Assembly (NCBI RefSeq): GCF_038967635.1
Contig: NZ_CP152413.1
Coordinates: 4,154,001-4,218,000 of the forward strand
Origin: Bradyrhizobium sp. B124
Lineage (GTDB): Bacteria > Pseudomonadota > Alphaproteobacteria > Rhizobiales > Xanthobacteraceae
Direction: 5' to 3'
DNA: 64,000 nt
Part shown: positions 1 to 8,596 of the stretch, piece by piece
Layout of the letters: every line of letters starts with the position of its first letter
How positions within the stretch are numbered: the first letter of the stretch is position 1
Notes under the pieces: generated by a model
Told to the model about the DNA's origin: nothing
Databases searched by the model: none
Seen by the model: the letters and a program-made list of their open reading frames with translations, nothing else
Position numbers and translations under genes: made by a program

Positions 1-432
1 ATGAACGGCAATTTGGCTCAATTCGGTGAGGATTTGTGCCTCCATTTGGCTCGCCTGCAAGTGAGCCTTGACAACATCAACGGACTGTTCGCGAGGGACG
101 CCGCTGCTCGTGATGCGGAATTCGCGAGCCGGACGCAAGAACTGCAGGCGGCCGTCAAGGAGTCCGCCGAACGCGCCGCAGCGCTTCGCGAGGCATTGCG
201 CTCCGGCCTCGAACGCGACGCCACGCTCGCGCCCGAAACCCTGTCCAGATGGGTCAGCAAGCGGCAAACCGCGCAGCTGCACACCCGTGCCGATCTGATC
301 GAGCAGATGGCCACGGTCGCCGTGGAATTGGCGGCACTGTCCACGGTCGAGGCCGAACGCCTCACCGTGACCGCGATCATGGCCCGCCGGCAGGCGATTG
401 CCCTTCAGGTCGAGCGCGAAAAGCAGCTATGA
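1..432 (+). CDS. Hypothetical protein, possibly 5'-truncated
   Basis: A 143-residue reading frame begins with ATG at the first base of the window, so the true start may lie upstream. The protein is Ala/Glu/Arg/Leu-rich and reads as mostly helical, with likely coiled-coil stretches (roughly residues 35-70 and 95-143). I recognise no family, signal peptide or membrane segment. It is separated by 92 bp from the downstream regulator gene on the same strand. Nothing indicates its function. Confidence 0.5.
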   Translation: MNGNLAQFGEDLCLHLARLQVSLDNINGLFARDAAARDAEFASRTQELQAAVKESAERAAALREALRSGLERDATLAPETLSRWVSKRQTAQLHTRADLIEQMATVAVELAALSTVEAERLTVTAIMARRQAIALQVEREKQL

Positions 433-524
433 CGGCCTCGTTCGCGCGAATCCTTGAGGGGATGGACACCCTCCGGGCTGTGGCGTAGTGAGGTCCTTTG
501 AGAAGGCCCATGGCTGACTGAAGG

Positions 525-3386
525 ATGCCCGACCGCAACGACAGACCAGAGCGTACGTTTCTATTCGGACCGTTTCGCCTTTCCACCTCCAAACGAATCC
601 TGCTCGAGGGCGACCGCGTCATTCGCCTCGGCGGCAAGGCGATCGAGATCCTGATCGCGCTCGTCGAGCGCGCGGGCGAACTGGTGAGTAAGCGCGAACT
701 CGTCGAGATCGCCTGGCCCGATACATTCGTGGTTGAAGCGAACCTTACCGTCCAGGTGGCGGCGCTTCGCCGCGCGCTTGGCGAAGACGACAACGCCAAC
801 CAGTACATCGTCAACAGTCCCGGACGCGGGTATCGCTTCGTTGCGCCCATCAAGGTGCTCGAAGAGGAGCGCCCCGCCATTGACCAGCCGGCGATGCAGG
901 CGGCTCACAACCTGCCGGCGCAACTGAACCGGCTGGTCGGACGCGCGGAAGCGCTTCGACCGATGAAGCAAAAGCTCGCCGACAGCCGCCTGCTAAGTAT
1001 CGTCGGACCGCCGGGCGTCGGAAAGACGTCTGTCGCGCTTCGGCTGGCGGAAGCGATGCTGCCGCAATTTCGACACGGCGTGTGGCTGATTGACCTCGGC
1101 TCGATCACGGATGCCTCGCTGATTTCGAGCGTCATCGCGTCCGCCCTTCCGATCGACGCCCGTTCGAGCGACGTACTATCCGGCATCGCGGCGGCGCTCC
1201 GTTACAAGAGTCTTCTTCTGGTATTCGACAATTGCGAGCATCTCATCGACGGGGCGTCGGCCGCCATCGGCGAGCTGTTGCGCGGCGCCGGCGGCATCAA
1301 GGTGCTGACCACGAGCAGGGAGCCGCTCCGCGTCGATGGCGAACAGGTGTTCCGGCTCCCTCCCCTCGAGGTGCCTCCAATCGGTGCGTCCCTCGGACCG
1401 AAGGACGTGCTGGGCTATCCGGCAGTTCAGTTGTTCGTGGAGCGGGCGGCTGCCATCGTCAACGATTTCGAGCTTACCGATGCCAATGCCGGCTTTGCCG
1501 CGCAGATCTGCCGCGAATTGGACGGCAACCCGCTCGCGATCGAGGTCGCGGCCGCGCGCGTCGACGCGTTCGGCGTCAACGGGCTGGCCGCCAGGATCGA
1601 GGACCGCGTGCACTTGCTCGCGGATGCGCGCCGCGGCACGCCGGCGCGGCATCGTACGATCGCGGCAGCACTGGACTGGAGCTATCAGCTGCTGTGCGAG
1701 CGCGAGCGATACGTTCTCCGCTGCCTCGGCATTTTCGCCGGCAGCTTCACGCTGGAGGCCGCCGTCTCCGTGATTCCGGCAGCTGAGGGCGCCGACACCG
1801 CATCGATCCTCGCTGATCTGGTCTGCAAATCGCTGGTCTCGGTCGACATCGGCTCCGAGCGCACCCGATTTCGGCTGCTGGAGATCACCAAGGCATTCGC
1901 GCTTGCCAAGCTGGTCGAGCAATCCGAGCGGAACGAACTCGCCGCCCGGCTTGCGGCCTGCGTCACCGAAATGCTCTGCAGATACGCCGACGGCCCGAAA
2001 CAGGTGCAAACCCTCAGGGATGCGGTCCAGGAACTCGATAATGTGCGCGGAATCCTGGACTGGGCGTTCTCGACGGACAGCCACGCGCAGGCGGGCGTTG
2101 CGCTCGCGGCCGCCGCCGTACCCGTTTGGCTGGAGAATTCGCTGCTGACGGAATGTATCGCTTGGACGACCAGGGCGATCGACGCTCTCGATCCGGCGAT
2201 CGAAAGCGAGCGCAACGAGATGGTCCTGAAGGCAGCTCACGGGCTCGCCTTGATGTTCACCCAGGGCATGACCGGCCAGTCGCGCGATGCCCTGAACAGG
2301 GCAATCGAGCTTGCGGCACGCCTGGGCGACCGGCAATGGGAGCTGAGGGCGCGGTTGGGCCTGATCGTTTTCCTGCACCGCCGCGGCGACTTCAAGGGCG
2401 CGCTGGAAGGAACGCAGAGGATCGAGACGCTTGTCGCTGACGCCGACGAGCCCGCGGCGCTGGCGATGACGAAAAGCGCGAAGAGTGCGTCGCTCTTCTT
2501 CCGCGCCGAGTATGCGACGGCCCTGGAACTCGCGCGCGAGGCCCACGAGTACTTCCGAACTCACAGCGACGTCTCGCAGATCGGCCGATGGGGACTGAAC
2601 CACTCGGTCTATGCGCAATGCGTGATGGCGCGGGCCCATTGGAATCTGGGGCGCTTCGATCGAACTGTTCGAGCCTGCCTGTCGGCGCATTCCGAAGCGG
2701 AGGAGACCGGCAATCCGACGTCGATCTGCCAGGCACTCAGCTGGTGCGGGGTTTCGCTGTTCCTGAGCCTGGAGGACCTCGACAAAGCTGCTTGCGCGAT
2801 CCAGCGGTTCAGGCAGGTGGCTCAGGATAACGATATCCAAAGCTACTTGTTTTCGTCGATCGGTTTCGAAGGCAGGCTGCTGTTCCTGCGCGGCCAGATC
2901 GAGCCCGCCGAAAGATTGTTGCGAGAGGCGCTCTCGAAGCTGAGCGGCGCACAATACGAAAATGTATCGATCCCGTTTCTCGGCCGCCTGGCCGAGGTGC
3001 TGGCGGCGGACGATCGACCGGAAGAGGCGCTGCTGGCGTCCGCGGAATGCCTGGAGCGAACCAAGGCTACGGAGGCGCTCTGGCTGCTGCCGGATTCGCT
3101 GAGAATCCACGGCGATGTGCTGGCTGCATTGCAGGGACCCGACTCGGAACCGGCCGAAGCCCATTTGCGCGAGGCGCTCGAGGTTTCGGAACGGCAAGGC
3201 GCCCTTGGATGGGAGCTTAGGTCGGCCGAAAGTCTTGCAAGCTTCCTGCGCCGGCAGCGACGAAATAGCGAGGCTGCAGCGGTGCTCGAGCGGACGCTCG
3301 GAAAATTCACCGAGGGTTTCGACGCCGTGCCCTTCCAGCGGACCAAGGCCATGCTCGACCGGTTGCACAACCGCAAGTCCGGCTAG
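525..3386 (+). CDS. Transcriptional regulator: OmpR-type winged helix fused to NB-ARC-like ATPase
   Basis: The 953-residue protein starts with a Trans_reg_C winged-helix DNA-binding domain (about residues 12-108, ending in the typical NSPGRGYRFVAP wing). A P-loop ATPase follows, with Walker A GPPGVGKTS (161-169) and a Walker B-like LLLVFDNCEHL near residue 232. The rest, from about 480, is alpha-helical and repeat-like, resembling the TPR-type sensor region of large one-component regulators. The architecture suggests a cytoplasmic regulator whose DNA binding is gated by ATP and an unknown ligand or partner. It converges on the VOC dioxygenase gene, with stop codons overlapping by 4 bp. The target is unknown. 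Confidence 0.85.
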   Translation: MPDRNDRPERTFLFGPFRLSTSKRILLEGDRVIRLGGKAIEILIALVERAGELVSKRELVEIAWPDTFVVEANLTVQVAALRRALGEDDNANQYIVNSPGRGYRFVAPIKVLEEERPAIDQPAMQAAHNLPAQLNRLVGRAEALRPMKQKLADSRLLSIVGPPGVGKTSVALRLAEAMLPQFRHGVWLIDLGSITDASLISSVIASALPIDARSSDVLSGIAAALRYKSLLLVFDNCEHLIDGASAAIGELLRGAGGIKVLTTSREPLRVDGEQVFRLPPLEVPPIGASLGPKDVLGYPAVQLFVERAAAIVNDFELTDANAGFAAQICRELDGNPLAIEVAAARVDAFGVNGLAARIEDRVHLLADARRGTPARHRTIAAALDWSYQLLCERERYVLRCLGIFAGSFTLEAAVSVIPAAEGADTASILADLVCKSLVSVDIGSERTRFRLLEITKAFALAKLVEQSERNELAARLAACVTEMLCRYADGPKQVQTLRDAVQELDNVRGILDWAFSTDSHAQAGVALAAAAVPVWLENSLLTECIAWTTRAIDALDPAIESERNEMVLKAAHGLALMFTQGMTGQSRDALNRAIELAARLGDRQWELRARLGLIVFLHRRGDFKGALEGTQRIETLVADADEPAALAMTKSAKSASLFFRAEYATALELAREAHEYFRTHSDVSQIGRWGLNHSVYAQCVMARAHWNLGRFDRTVRACLSAHSEAEETGNPTSICQALSWCGVSLFLSLEDLDKAACAIQRFRQVAQDNDIQSYLFSSIGFEGRLLFLRGQIEPAERLLREALSKLSGAQYENVSIPFLGRLAEVLAADDRPEEALLASAECLERTKATEALWLLPDSLRIHGDVLAALQGPDSEPAEAHLREALEVSERQGALGWELRSAESLASFLRRQRRNSEAAAVLERTLGKFTEGFDAVPFQRTKAMLDRLHNRKSG

Positions 3387-4324
3387 CTCAGAGGGGGCAG
3401 GATGTTTTGCAGCTCCAGACGACGCTCCTCGAGAAAGCCGGGCAATCTAAGATCTTCCCCGAGTTGATCGCGCGGCTCGTCGACCGCGAAGCCGGGCCCA
3501 TCGGTTGCGATCTCGAAAAGCACGCCGCATGGCGCCCGGAAGCCGATCGCAGTCAGATAGGTTCTCTCAATCGGTTCGGTCACGGCGATGTCGTGCCGTC
3601 TTTGAAGCTTCCGGATCATTTCGGATTGATCTTCGATATTGGCCGCGCGGAAGGCGACATGCCTGATCGTGCCGCCTCCAAGCCGGCCCCGCGACGACGC
3701 GCCCACCATTCGCAGCGTCAGCGTGCCCCCGGGACCATCATGTGCGACGAACCGGATCGAATCATCGGCCTGCGAAACGCGCCTGAAACCCAGTACGTCC
3801 TGGAGGATGTCGACCGTGGCGTCCTCCGCGCGGACGTTCAGGGTGATGTCGTTCAATCCCATGACCGCTCGAATGGCATCGCTGCGCCCGGCGTCGCGAC
3901 GATCCTGCTCCGCTTCCACCAAAGCAAGCGTGGTTCCGTCCGGATCGGCGAAGCAAAGCAGCGGCTCGCCAAATGGCGAATGATCGAACCGGCACGCGAC
4001 GTTCGCGGCCTCGAGCCGCTCTGACCACCATTTGAGCGATCCGGCCGGCACACGAAGGGCGGTCTGCACGACTTCGCCGACCCCAACCAATCCCTTTGCG
4101 ACGCATCGCCATGCCAGGGTACTCAGCACCGTTCCCGGGCTCCCGGCCTCGTCGCCATAGTAGAGATGGTAACTGCCCGGGTCGTCGTAGCAGACCGTTT
4201 TCTTGACTCGTTTCAGACCGAGAACGCCGGAATAGAAACGCGCAGCGCACTGCGCGTCATCAATGATGGTCGTGACGTGATGAAGTCCACGGGATGGCGA
4301 GCACGATCTGTCTGGTTCGGCCAC
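3383..4324 (-). CDS. VOC-family ring-cleaving dioxygenase (MhqO/PcpA-like)
   Basis: A 313-residue protein with two tandem vicinal-oxygen-chelate modules. The first opens with GLHHVTTIIDD, and HHVT is the usual first metal-ligand motif; the second begins near residue 150 (IRAVMGLNDITLNV). Family members are Fe(II) or Mn(II) enzymes that cleave hydroquinone- or catechol-type rings, or related glyoxalase-fold proteins. The gene starts with GTG at 4324 and has only a weak ribosome site. It is convergent with the regulator and divergent from the alpha/beta hydrolase. The fold assignment is firm; the substrate is unknown. Confidence 0.8.
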   Translation of the reverse strand: MAEPDRSCSPSRGLHHVTTIIDDAQCAARFYSGVLGLKRVKKTVCYDDPGSYHLYYGDEAGSPGTVLSTLAWRCVAKGLVGVGEVVQTALRVPAGSLKWWSERLEAANVACRFDHSPFGEPLLCFADPDGTTLALVEAEQDRRDAGRSDAIRAVMGLNDITLNVRAEDATVDILQDVLGFRRVSQADDSIRFVAHDGPGGTLTLRMVGASSRGRLGGGTIRHVAFRAANIEDQSEMIRKLQRRHDIAVTEPIERTYLTAIGFRAPCGVLFEIATDGPGFAVDEPRDQLGEDLRLPGFLEERRLELQNILPPLS

Positions 4325-4688
4325 GATACGCGCTCACCGTTGCCTTGCTGAATAGTAATAAAAAGAATCCTTCATAGCCGATATGTAATCCTCGATTTGA
4401 CGATCCAAATCACACACGAACGCAATTCGTCGTCCCTGCTCCCGCCATCGGCAATCGCAGCTGTCTGACCACTTATTGAGGCGGATACCGGTCGAAATGT
4501 CTTGGATTTTCGCCCGATCACGTGGCGGGCCAGACGGACTTGGGAGCCACAACCGGCAGCATCCTCACTCTCAACCTGGACGCAATCGTACAACCGCGCG
4601 CCAGGATGTGCAATCAGCCGGACTTGTTTTGGATCAACATCGAAACAAGATCGAGGCCGCCCGCGGCGGTTCAGGGGATCAGATCGCA
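4325..4688. other. Divergent intergenic region
   Basis: This 364-bp stretch separates two divergent genes. The part next to the dioxygenase is relatively AT-rich (around 4347-4395) and probably holds its promoter. I see no RNA gene, clear repeat or operator. An upstream in-frame extension of the hydrolase exists but does not resemble its family's N-terminus. Confidence 0.5.
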
Positions 4689-5558
4689 ATGGACGACGTC
4701 GGACACGACACAATCAGGGCCAACGGCATTCGTCAGCACTATCGTCACGCGGGCTCCGGTCCACCGGTCATCCTGCTCCATGGCTTCCCCGAGACGAGCT
4801 ACGCCTGGCGCTTCCAGATTCCCGAGCTTGCTCGCCGATATCGCGTGATAGCGCCCGACCTGCGCGGCTATGGCGACACCGACAAGCCTTCGACCGGCTA
4901 CGACAAGCGGACCATGGCCAATGACATCGTCAAGCTGGCAGAGGCTCTCGGCATCGGCCGGTTCGCACTGGTTGGGCATGATCGCGGCGCGCGGGTTGCC
5001 ACGCGCCTGGTGAAGGACCATCCCGCGCTGGTCGACAGGCTCGTCGTGATGGACAACGTGCCGACGCGGATCGTCGCGCGCGATATGAACGCACGGATCG
5101 CGCGGCAGTATTGGTTCTTCCTGTTTCACCAGGTGGCCGACCTGCCCGAAGCCCTGCTGGCAGGCCGCGAAGAGATCTGGGTGCGTCACTTCTTCTCCGA
5201 TTGGTGTCACGATCCGCAGAGTATCTCCGATGAAGCAATCGCCGCCTATGTGAAGGCCTTTGCCGCCGAAGGCGGCGTCCGCGGAGCCCTGTCGGACTAC
5301 CGGGCCGGCCCGGAGGACATCGCGCAGGACCTTGCGGATGCCGACAGCAAGATCGCGTGTCCCGTGCTCTCGATCTGGGGAGAGGACTTCGGCGCCGTCG
5401 GAAAGCTGTTCGACATGCAAGCAGTCTGGAGCGAGATGGCCGAGAACCTGCGGGTCGCGCCGATCCAGCGCTGCGGCCACCTTCCGCATGAGGAGCAGCC
5501 CGAAACGGTGACCAGATTGCTGCTCGATTTTCTCGACGGTTGGACAACAGCCGCCTGA
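4689..5558 (+). CDS. Alpha/beta hydrolase (epoxide hydrolase / haloacetate dehalogenase-like)
   Basis: The 289-residue protein has the alpha/beta-hydrolase fold signatures: the oxyanion-hole HGFPE motif near residue 33, DLRGYGDTDKP near 58, and the nucleophile elbow VGHDRGAR near 97 with aspartate as nucleophile. The Asp nucleophile is typical of epoxide hydrolases and fluoroacetate or haloacetate dehalogenases rather than esterases. The C-terminal RCGHLPHEEQPE carries the catalytic histidine. The ATG at 4689 was chosen because homology begins there and a GGGGAT ribosome site precedes it. The next gene follows after 24 bp, suggesting an operon. Confidence 0.85.
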   Translation: MDDVGHDTIRANGIRQHYRHAGSGPPVILLHGFPETSYAWRFQIPELARRYRVIAPDLRGYGDTDKPSTGYDKRTMANDIVKLAEALGIGRFALVGHDRGARVATRLVKDHPALVDRLVVMDNVPTRIVARDMNARIARQYWFFLFHQVADLPEALLAGREEIWVRHFFSDWCHDPQSISDEAIAAYVKAFAAEGGVRGALSDYRAGPEDIAQDLADADSKIACPVLSIWGEDFGAVGKLFDMQAVWSEMAENLRVAPIQRCGHLPHEEQPETVTRLLLDFLDGWTTAA

Positions 5559-5582
5559 TCGCGCACGACAATGGAGACGATC

Positions 5583-6590
5583 ATGACCCCGGCCCGCACG
5601 CTTATCGCGAGCGCAATCGCGTGCCTCCTGCTAGGCGGCAGCTGCGATGCGGCCGCTCCACTGCAACACACGCAGGCACCCGGCTTCTACCGGATCATGC
5701 TTGGCGAGCTTGAGATCACGGCGCTACTCGATGGCACCCACCCCTTTCCCGTTCATGAAGTGATGACCCGGAACGAGGCGGCGGCCGATGGGAGCCGCAA
5801 GGCCGTGAGGCTTTCGGATGCACATCCCGGCGAAGCCGAATCCCGTCTCGCTACGGAGCGGCTTGCAGCCCCCGTGGAAGGTTCGATCAACGCTTTCCTG
5901 ATCAACGCCGGAAGCAAGCTCGTGCTGATCGACAGCGGCGCGGGCAGCCTGTACGGAGACTGCTGCGGTCATCTCGTCGAGAACCTGATCGCTGCCGGCT
6001 ACCGGCCCGAGCAGATCGACGAGGTCTATCTCACGCACCTCCATGCCGATCACGTCGGAGGTATAGCCCCGCATGGCAGGATAGCGTTCCCAAACGCCAT
6101 CGTCAGGGTCAGCCAGAATGACCTCGACTACTGGCTCGATCCGAAGAGCGAGGACGAGGCACCAGCCTTCCTCAAGCCCATGTTTGAAGGCGATCGCGCC
6201 TCGTTGAAGCCCTATCTGGACTCTGGCCGCTTGCGGCCGTTCCAGCAGGGCGCAGAGCTGTCATCCGGGATTCGCGCGCTCCCGACGTTCGGCCATACGC
6301 CGGGCCACACCTCCTACGAGATCACGAGTGGACCGCATCGGCTGCTGGTGTGGGGAGACCTCGTCCACGTCGCCCCGATCCAATTTCCGGATCCCGCCGT
6401 GACCGTGACCTATGACAGCGATCCGCTCGCGGCCGAGGCCAGACGCGTGGCAGCGTTCTCGGATGCTGCGCGAACCGACACATGGATCGCCGCCGCCCAC
6501 ATTGCCTTTCCGGGCCTGGGACACGTGCGCGCCACGGACGGCCGGTTTGAATGGATCCCTGCGAATTACACGACGGTCCTGCGGCACTAG
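5583..6590 (+). CDS. Exported metallo-beta-lactamase-fold hydrolase
   Basis: About 335 residues with an N-terminal signal peptide (hydrophobic TLIASAIACLLLGGSCDA), so periplasmic or lipoprotein-like export is likely; a Cys lies near the cleavage region. The MBL zinc motif HLHADHVGG is clear, followed by FGHTPGHTSYE and WGDLVHV, which provide further metal ligands. Family members hydrolyse lactones, thioesters and other esters. The start at 5583 is preferred because GGAGACG precedes it; an in-frame ATG at 5571 is possible. It lies 24 bp after the alpha/beta hydrolase and 45 bp before the OYE gene. Substrate unknown. Confidence 0.85.
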   Translation: MTPARTLIASAIACLLLGGSCDAAAPLQHTQAPGFYRIMLGELEITALLDGTHPFPVHEVMTRNEAAADGSRKAVRLSDAHPGEAESRLATERLAAPVEGSINAFLINAGSKLVLIDSGAGSLYGDCCGHLVENLIAAGYRPEQIDEVYLTHLHADHVGGIAPHGRIAFPNAIVRVSQNDLDYWLDPKSEDEAPAFLKPMFEGDRASLKPYLDSGRLRPFQQGAELSSGIRALPTFGHTPGHTSYEITSGPHRLLVWGDLVHVAPIQFPDPAVTVTYDSDPLAAEARRVAAFSDAARTDTWIAAAHIAFPGLGHVRATDGRFEWIPANYTTVLRH

Positions 6591-6635
6591 CTGCCGGCGC
6601 CAATCTTGCGAACAGCCCAACCGAAGGTGAACAAC

Positions 6636-7760
6636 ATGGCAGGTCTCTTTCGTCCCGCAGCGCTCGGCGACCTCAGTCTCCCGAACAGGATCGTCATGGC
6701 GCCGATGACGCGCTCGCGCGCCGATGAGCATGGCGTCATCAATGGCTCCGCCGGCGAATATTACGCAGCGCGCGCCGGCGCCGGCCTGATTATCAGCGAG
6801 GGCATCAACGTTGGGCCGATGTCCAACGCCTTTGATCGAACGCCCGGCCTGTGGACCGACGCGCAGACCGAGGGCTGGAAGGCGGTCGTCGAGCGGATCC
6901 ACAAGCAAGGGGGCCGGATTATCGCGCAGCTCTGGCATGCCGGCCGCGCGAGCGCGCGCGGTTTGCTGTCCAACAGGCAGCCGCTGTCACCATCGGGCGT
7001 GAATGACGATCTGGAACGGCTGCAGGTATGGGCGCTGCTCGCCAATGGCGCCTATGTGCGCGTCGCGGCCACGTCGTCGCGTGCGATGACCACGGCGGAG
7101 ATTGAGGCCGTCGTGGACGAATTTCGACGGGCGGCGGCCAACGCCATTCGCGCCGGGTTTGACGGTGTGGAGATTCACGGCGCCAACGGCTATCTGGTTC
7201 ACCAGTTTCTGTCACCGACGATCAATCTGCGGACCGATCAGTACGGCGGAAGCATCGAAGCGCGCTCCAGATTGCTTCTCGAAATTGTTGCGGCGATTTC
7301 CGACGTCATGCCGCGATCACGGATAGGATTGCGGCTGTCGCCCTTTGCCGATTACAACAGCACGCGGGACCCGAAGCCGGAAGACACCTATGGTCGGCTC
7401 GCGCCGTGGCTACAGACCGCGGGGCTCGCCTATCTGCACCTTGCGGACACCAACGCGTGGACTGGAGCGCCGGACTACGAGCGAATGCTGGCGATATTCC
7501 GCGAGCACTATCGTGGGCCTCTCATCGTTAATGCCGGCATCACGCCCGAGCGTGCAGCCGACATCGTCAATTCCGGCGAGGCTGACGCAGTCGCGTTCGG
7601 CCGCCTCTTTCTCGCCAATCCGGACCTCCCGGCGCGGATACGAGCTGGTGGTCCCTACAACTCGCCACAGCCGGTCGGAATCTATGGCGGGTCGGATGCG
7701 GGGTATCTCGATTATCCGAGCCTACCGTTCATTGACGAGCAAATTGGTCGAGGAGAATAG
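6636..7760 (+). CDS. Old Yellow Enzyme family FMN ene-reductase (NemA-like)
   Basis: The 374-residue TIM-barrel protein opens with LFRPAALGDLSLPNRIVMAPMTRSRA, the characteristic OYE FMN-binding N-terminus. It contains QLWHAGR, the GFDGVEIHGANGYLVHQFLSP signature with substrate-binding H-x2-N, and a late barrel strand VNAGITPE plus AFGRLFLANPDLP near the phosphate site. These enzymes use NAD(P)H to reduce activated C=C bonds, nitro groups or nitrate esters. The ATG at 6636 has a GAAGGTGA ribosome site; upstream in-frame residues do not match the family. It is probably the last gene of a three-gene operon. Confidence 0.92.
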   Translation: MAGLFRPAALGDLSLPNRIVMAPMTRSRADEHGVINGSAGEYYAARAGAGLIISEGINVGPMSNAFDRTPGLWTDAQTEGWKAVVERIHKQGGRIIAQLWHAGRASARGLLSNRQPLSPSGVNDDLERLQVWALLANGAYVRVAATSSRAMTTAEIEAVVDEFRRAAANAIRAGFDGVEIHGANGYLVHQFLSPTINLRTDQYGGSIEARSRLLLEIVAAISDVMPRSRIGLRLSPFADYNSTRDPKPEDTYGRLAPWLQTAGLAYLHLADTNAWTGAPDYERMLAIFREHYRGPLIVNAGITPERAADIVNSGEADAVAFGRLFLANPDLPARIRAGGPYNSPQPVGIYGGSDAGYLDYPSLPFIDEQIGRGE

Positions 7761-7865
7761 GAATTTCCGGGTGGCGGTCGGACCAATGCGCTAAGTCCTG
7801 CCGCCAACGCCGAGCGCTCGAAATCACAGAAAATTGTAAGGCTGGCGGACAAATTCGCAGCCTTG

Positions 7866-7883
7866 GTAGCGGAAGACCGCTAC
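7866..7883 (+). terminator. Small hairpin, possible terminator
   Basis: GTAGCGG and CCGCTAC form a perfect 7-bp stem around a 4-base loop (AAGA), about 105 bp after the OYE stop. It is followed by TGCCTTTCCCC rather than a clean T-run, so terminator function is uncertain. Confidence 0.3.
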
Positions 7884-7959
7884 TGCCTTTCCCCACACGA
7901 CGCAAATCTGCGATATTTCCTCCGGTCGTCCGCCTAAACTCAGAAACTTGTCGAGCGGT

Positions 7960-7984
7960 GGGTTCAAACCGGGGGCATGCAACC
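7960..7984 (+). repeat. tRNA 3'-end-like fragment (copy A)
   Basis: GGTTCAAACC is followed after a few bases by GGCATGCAACCA. The spacing from the TTCAAAC loop to the terminal ACCA equals that of a tRNA 3' half (7 + 5 + 7 + 4), but no paired T-stem and no 5' half is present. A similar sequence in the same orientation lies at 23793-23818. It could be a relic of an integration site at a tRNA gene. Confidence 0.35.
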
Positions 7985-8014
7985 ACCGATACCGACATTC
8001 GGTCGAGGTAGCGA

Positions 8015-8045
8015 TTTGACTGACGTCACCACTTTTGACTGACGT
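8015..8045. repeat. Tandem direct repeat TTTGACTGACGT
   Basis: The 12-mer TTTGACTGACGT occurs exactly at 8015-8026 and 8034-8045, 19 bp apart (about two helical turns), in a gene-free stretch upstream of the sigma-54 activator. The spacing would suit two regulator half-sites on one DNA face. Function is inferred only from repetition. Confidence 0.4.
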
Positions 8046-8596
8046 AACCCTGATCCTGAACGCATGTCACTTTCGATGGCATTCTGACCGCCGCCGTTGT
8101 CTCCGGGCTGGATACCCGGAATCGCCTCCGCGCTTGATCGGATGCAGCCCGGATGTCCATAGCTGCGGCTGGTGTGGATGGCCGAAGATATTAGCGAGCG
8201 CCGTCCAATTCCCTGATGCTGCGCCGCACTACAGCGCGCCTAGCCCCAATTTTCGAACATATCCAGCCGCGGCCCGAAGGAACTTCGATCGCTACCTTTG
8301 CTAGAACCATTCAAAAAGGATAGGCTGATCTGGTCAACGGGTACGAGAGAAAAGCCTGGGACGTTGGGGACGTGGGACGCTGGAGGGGTTGCTTGATCGG
8401 AGGCGCGGTCGTCTTCACGGCGGGTGCGGCGGGATGGAATCCGATCAGACGGCCGTTACCGCGGCCTGGACGGGTCTTGCCGTCGGACTTTCGTGAGCGA
8501 ACCGGCAGTTGCAGCAGGCATTCCCCCGCATTCAGGTGAATGATCGCAGGGCCCGTCATGAGCGGGTACAGCACCTTTCACTTCGGAGGAGCCGGG
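8046..8596. other. Intergenic region upstream of the sigma-54 activator
   Basis: About 550 bp with no convincing gene. Short open frames here lack ribosome sites and family resemblance. Nothing else was recognised besides the repeats just upstream. Confidence 0.4.

Noticed and set aside
1176..3368. Very long open frame antisense to the NB-ARC regulator gene
   Set aside because: GC-rich coding DNA leaves complementary frames open; the translation is low-complexity and unlike any family, while the sense frame has clear domains.
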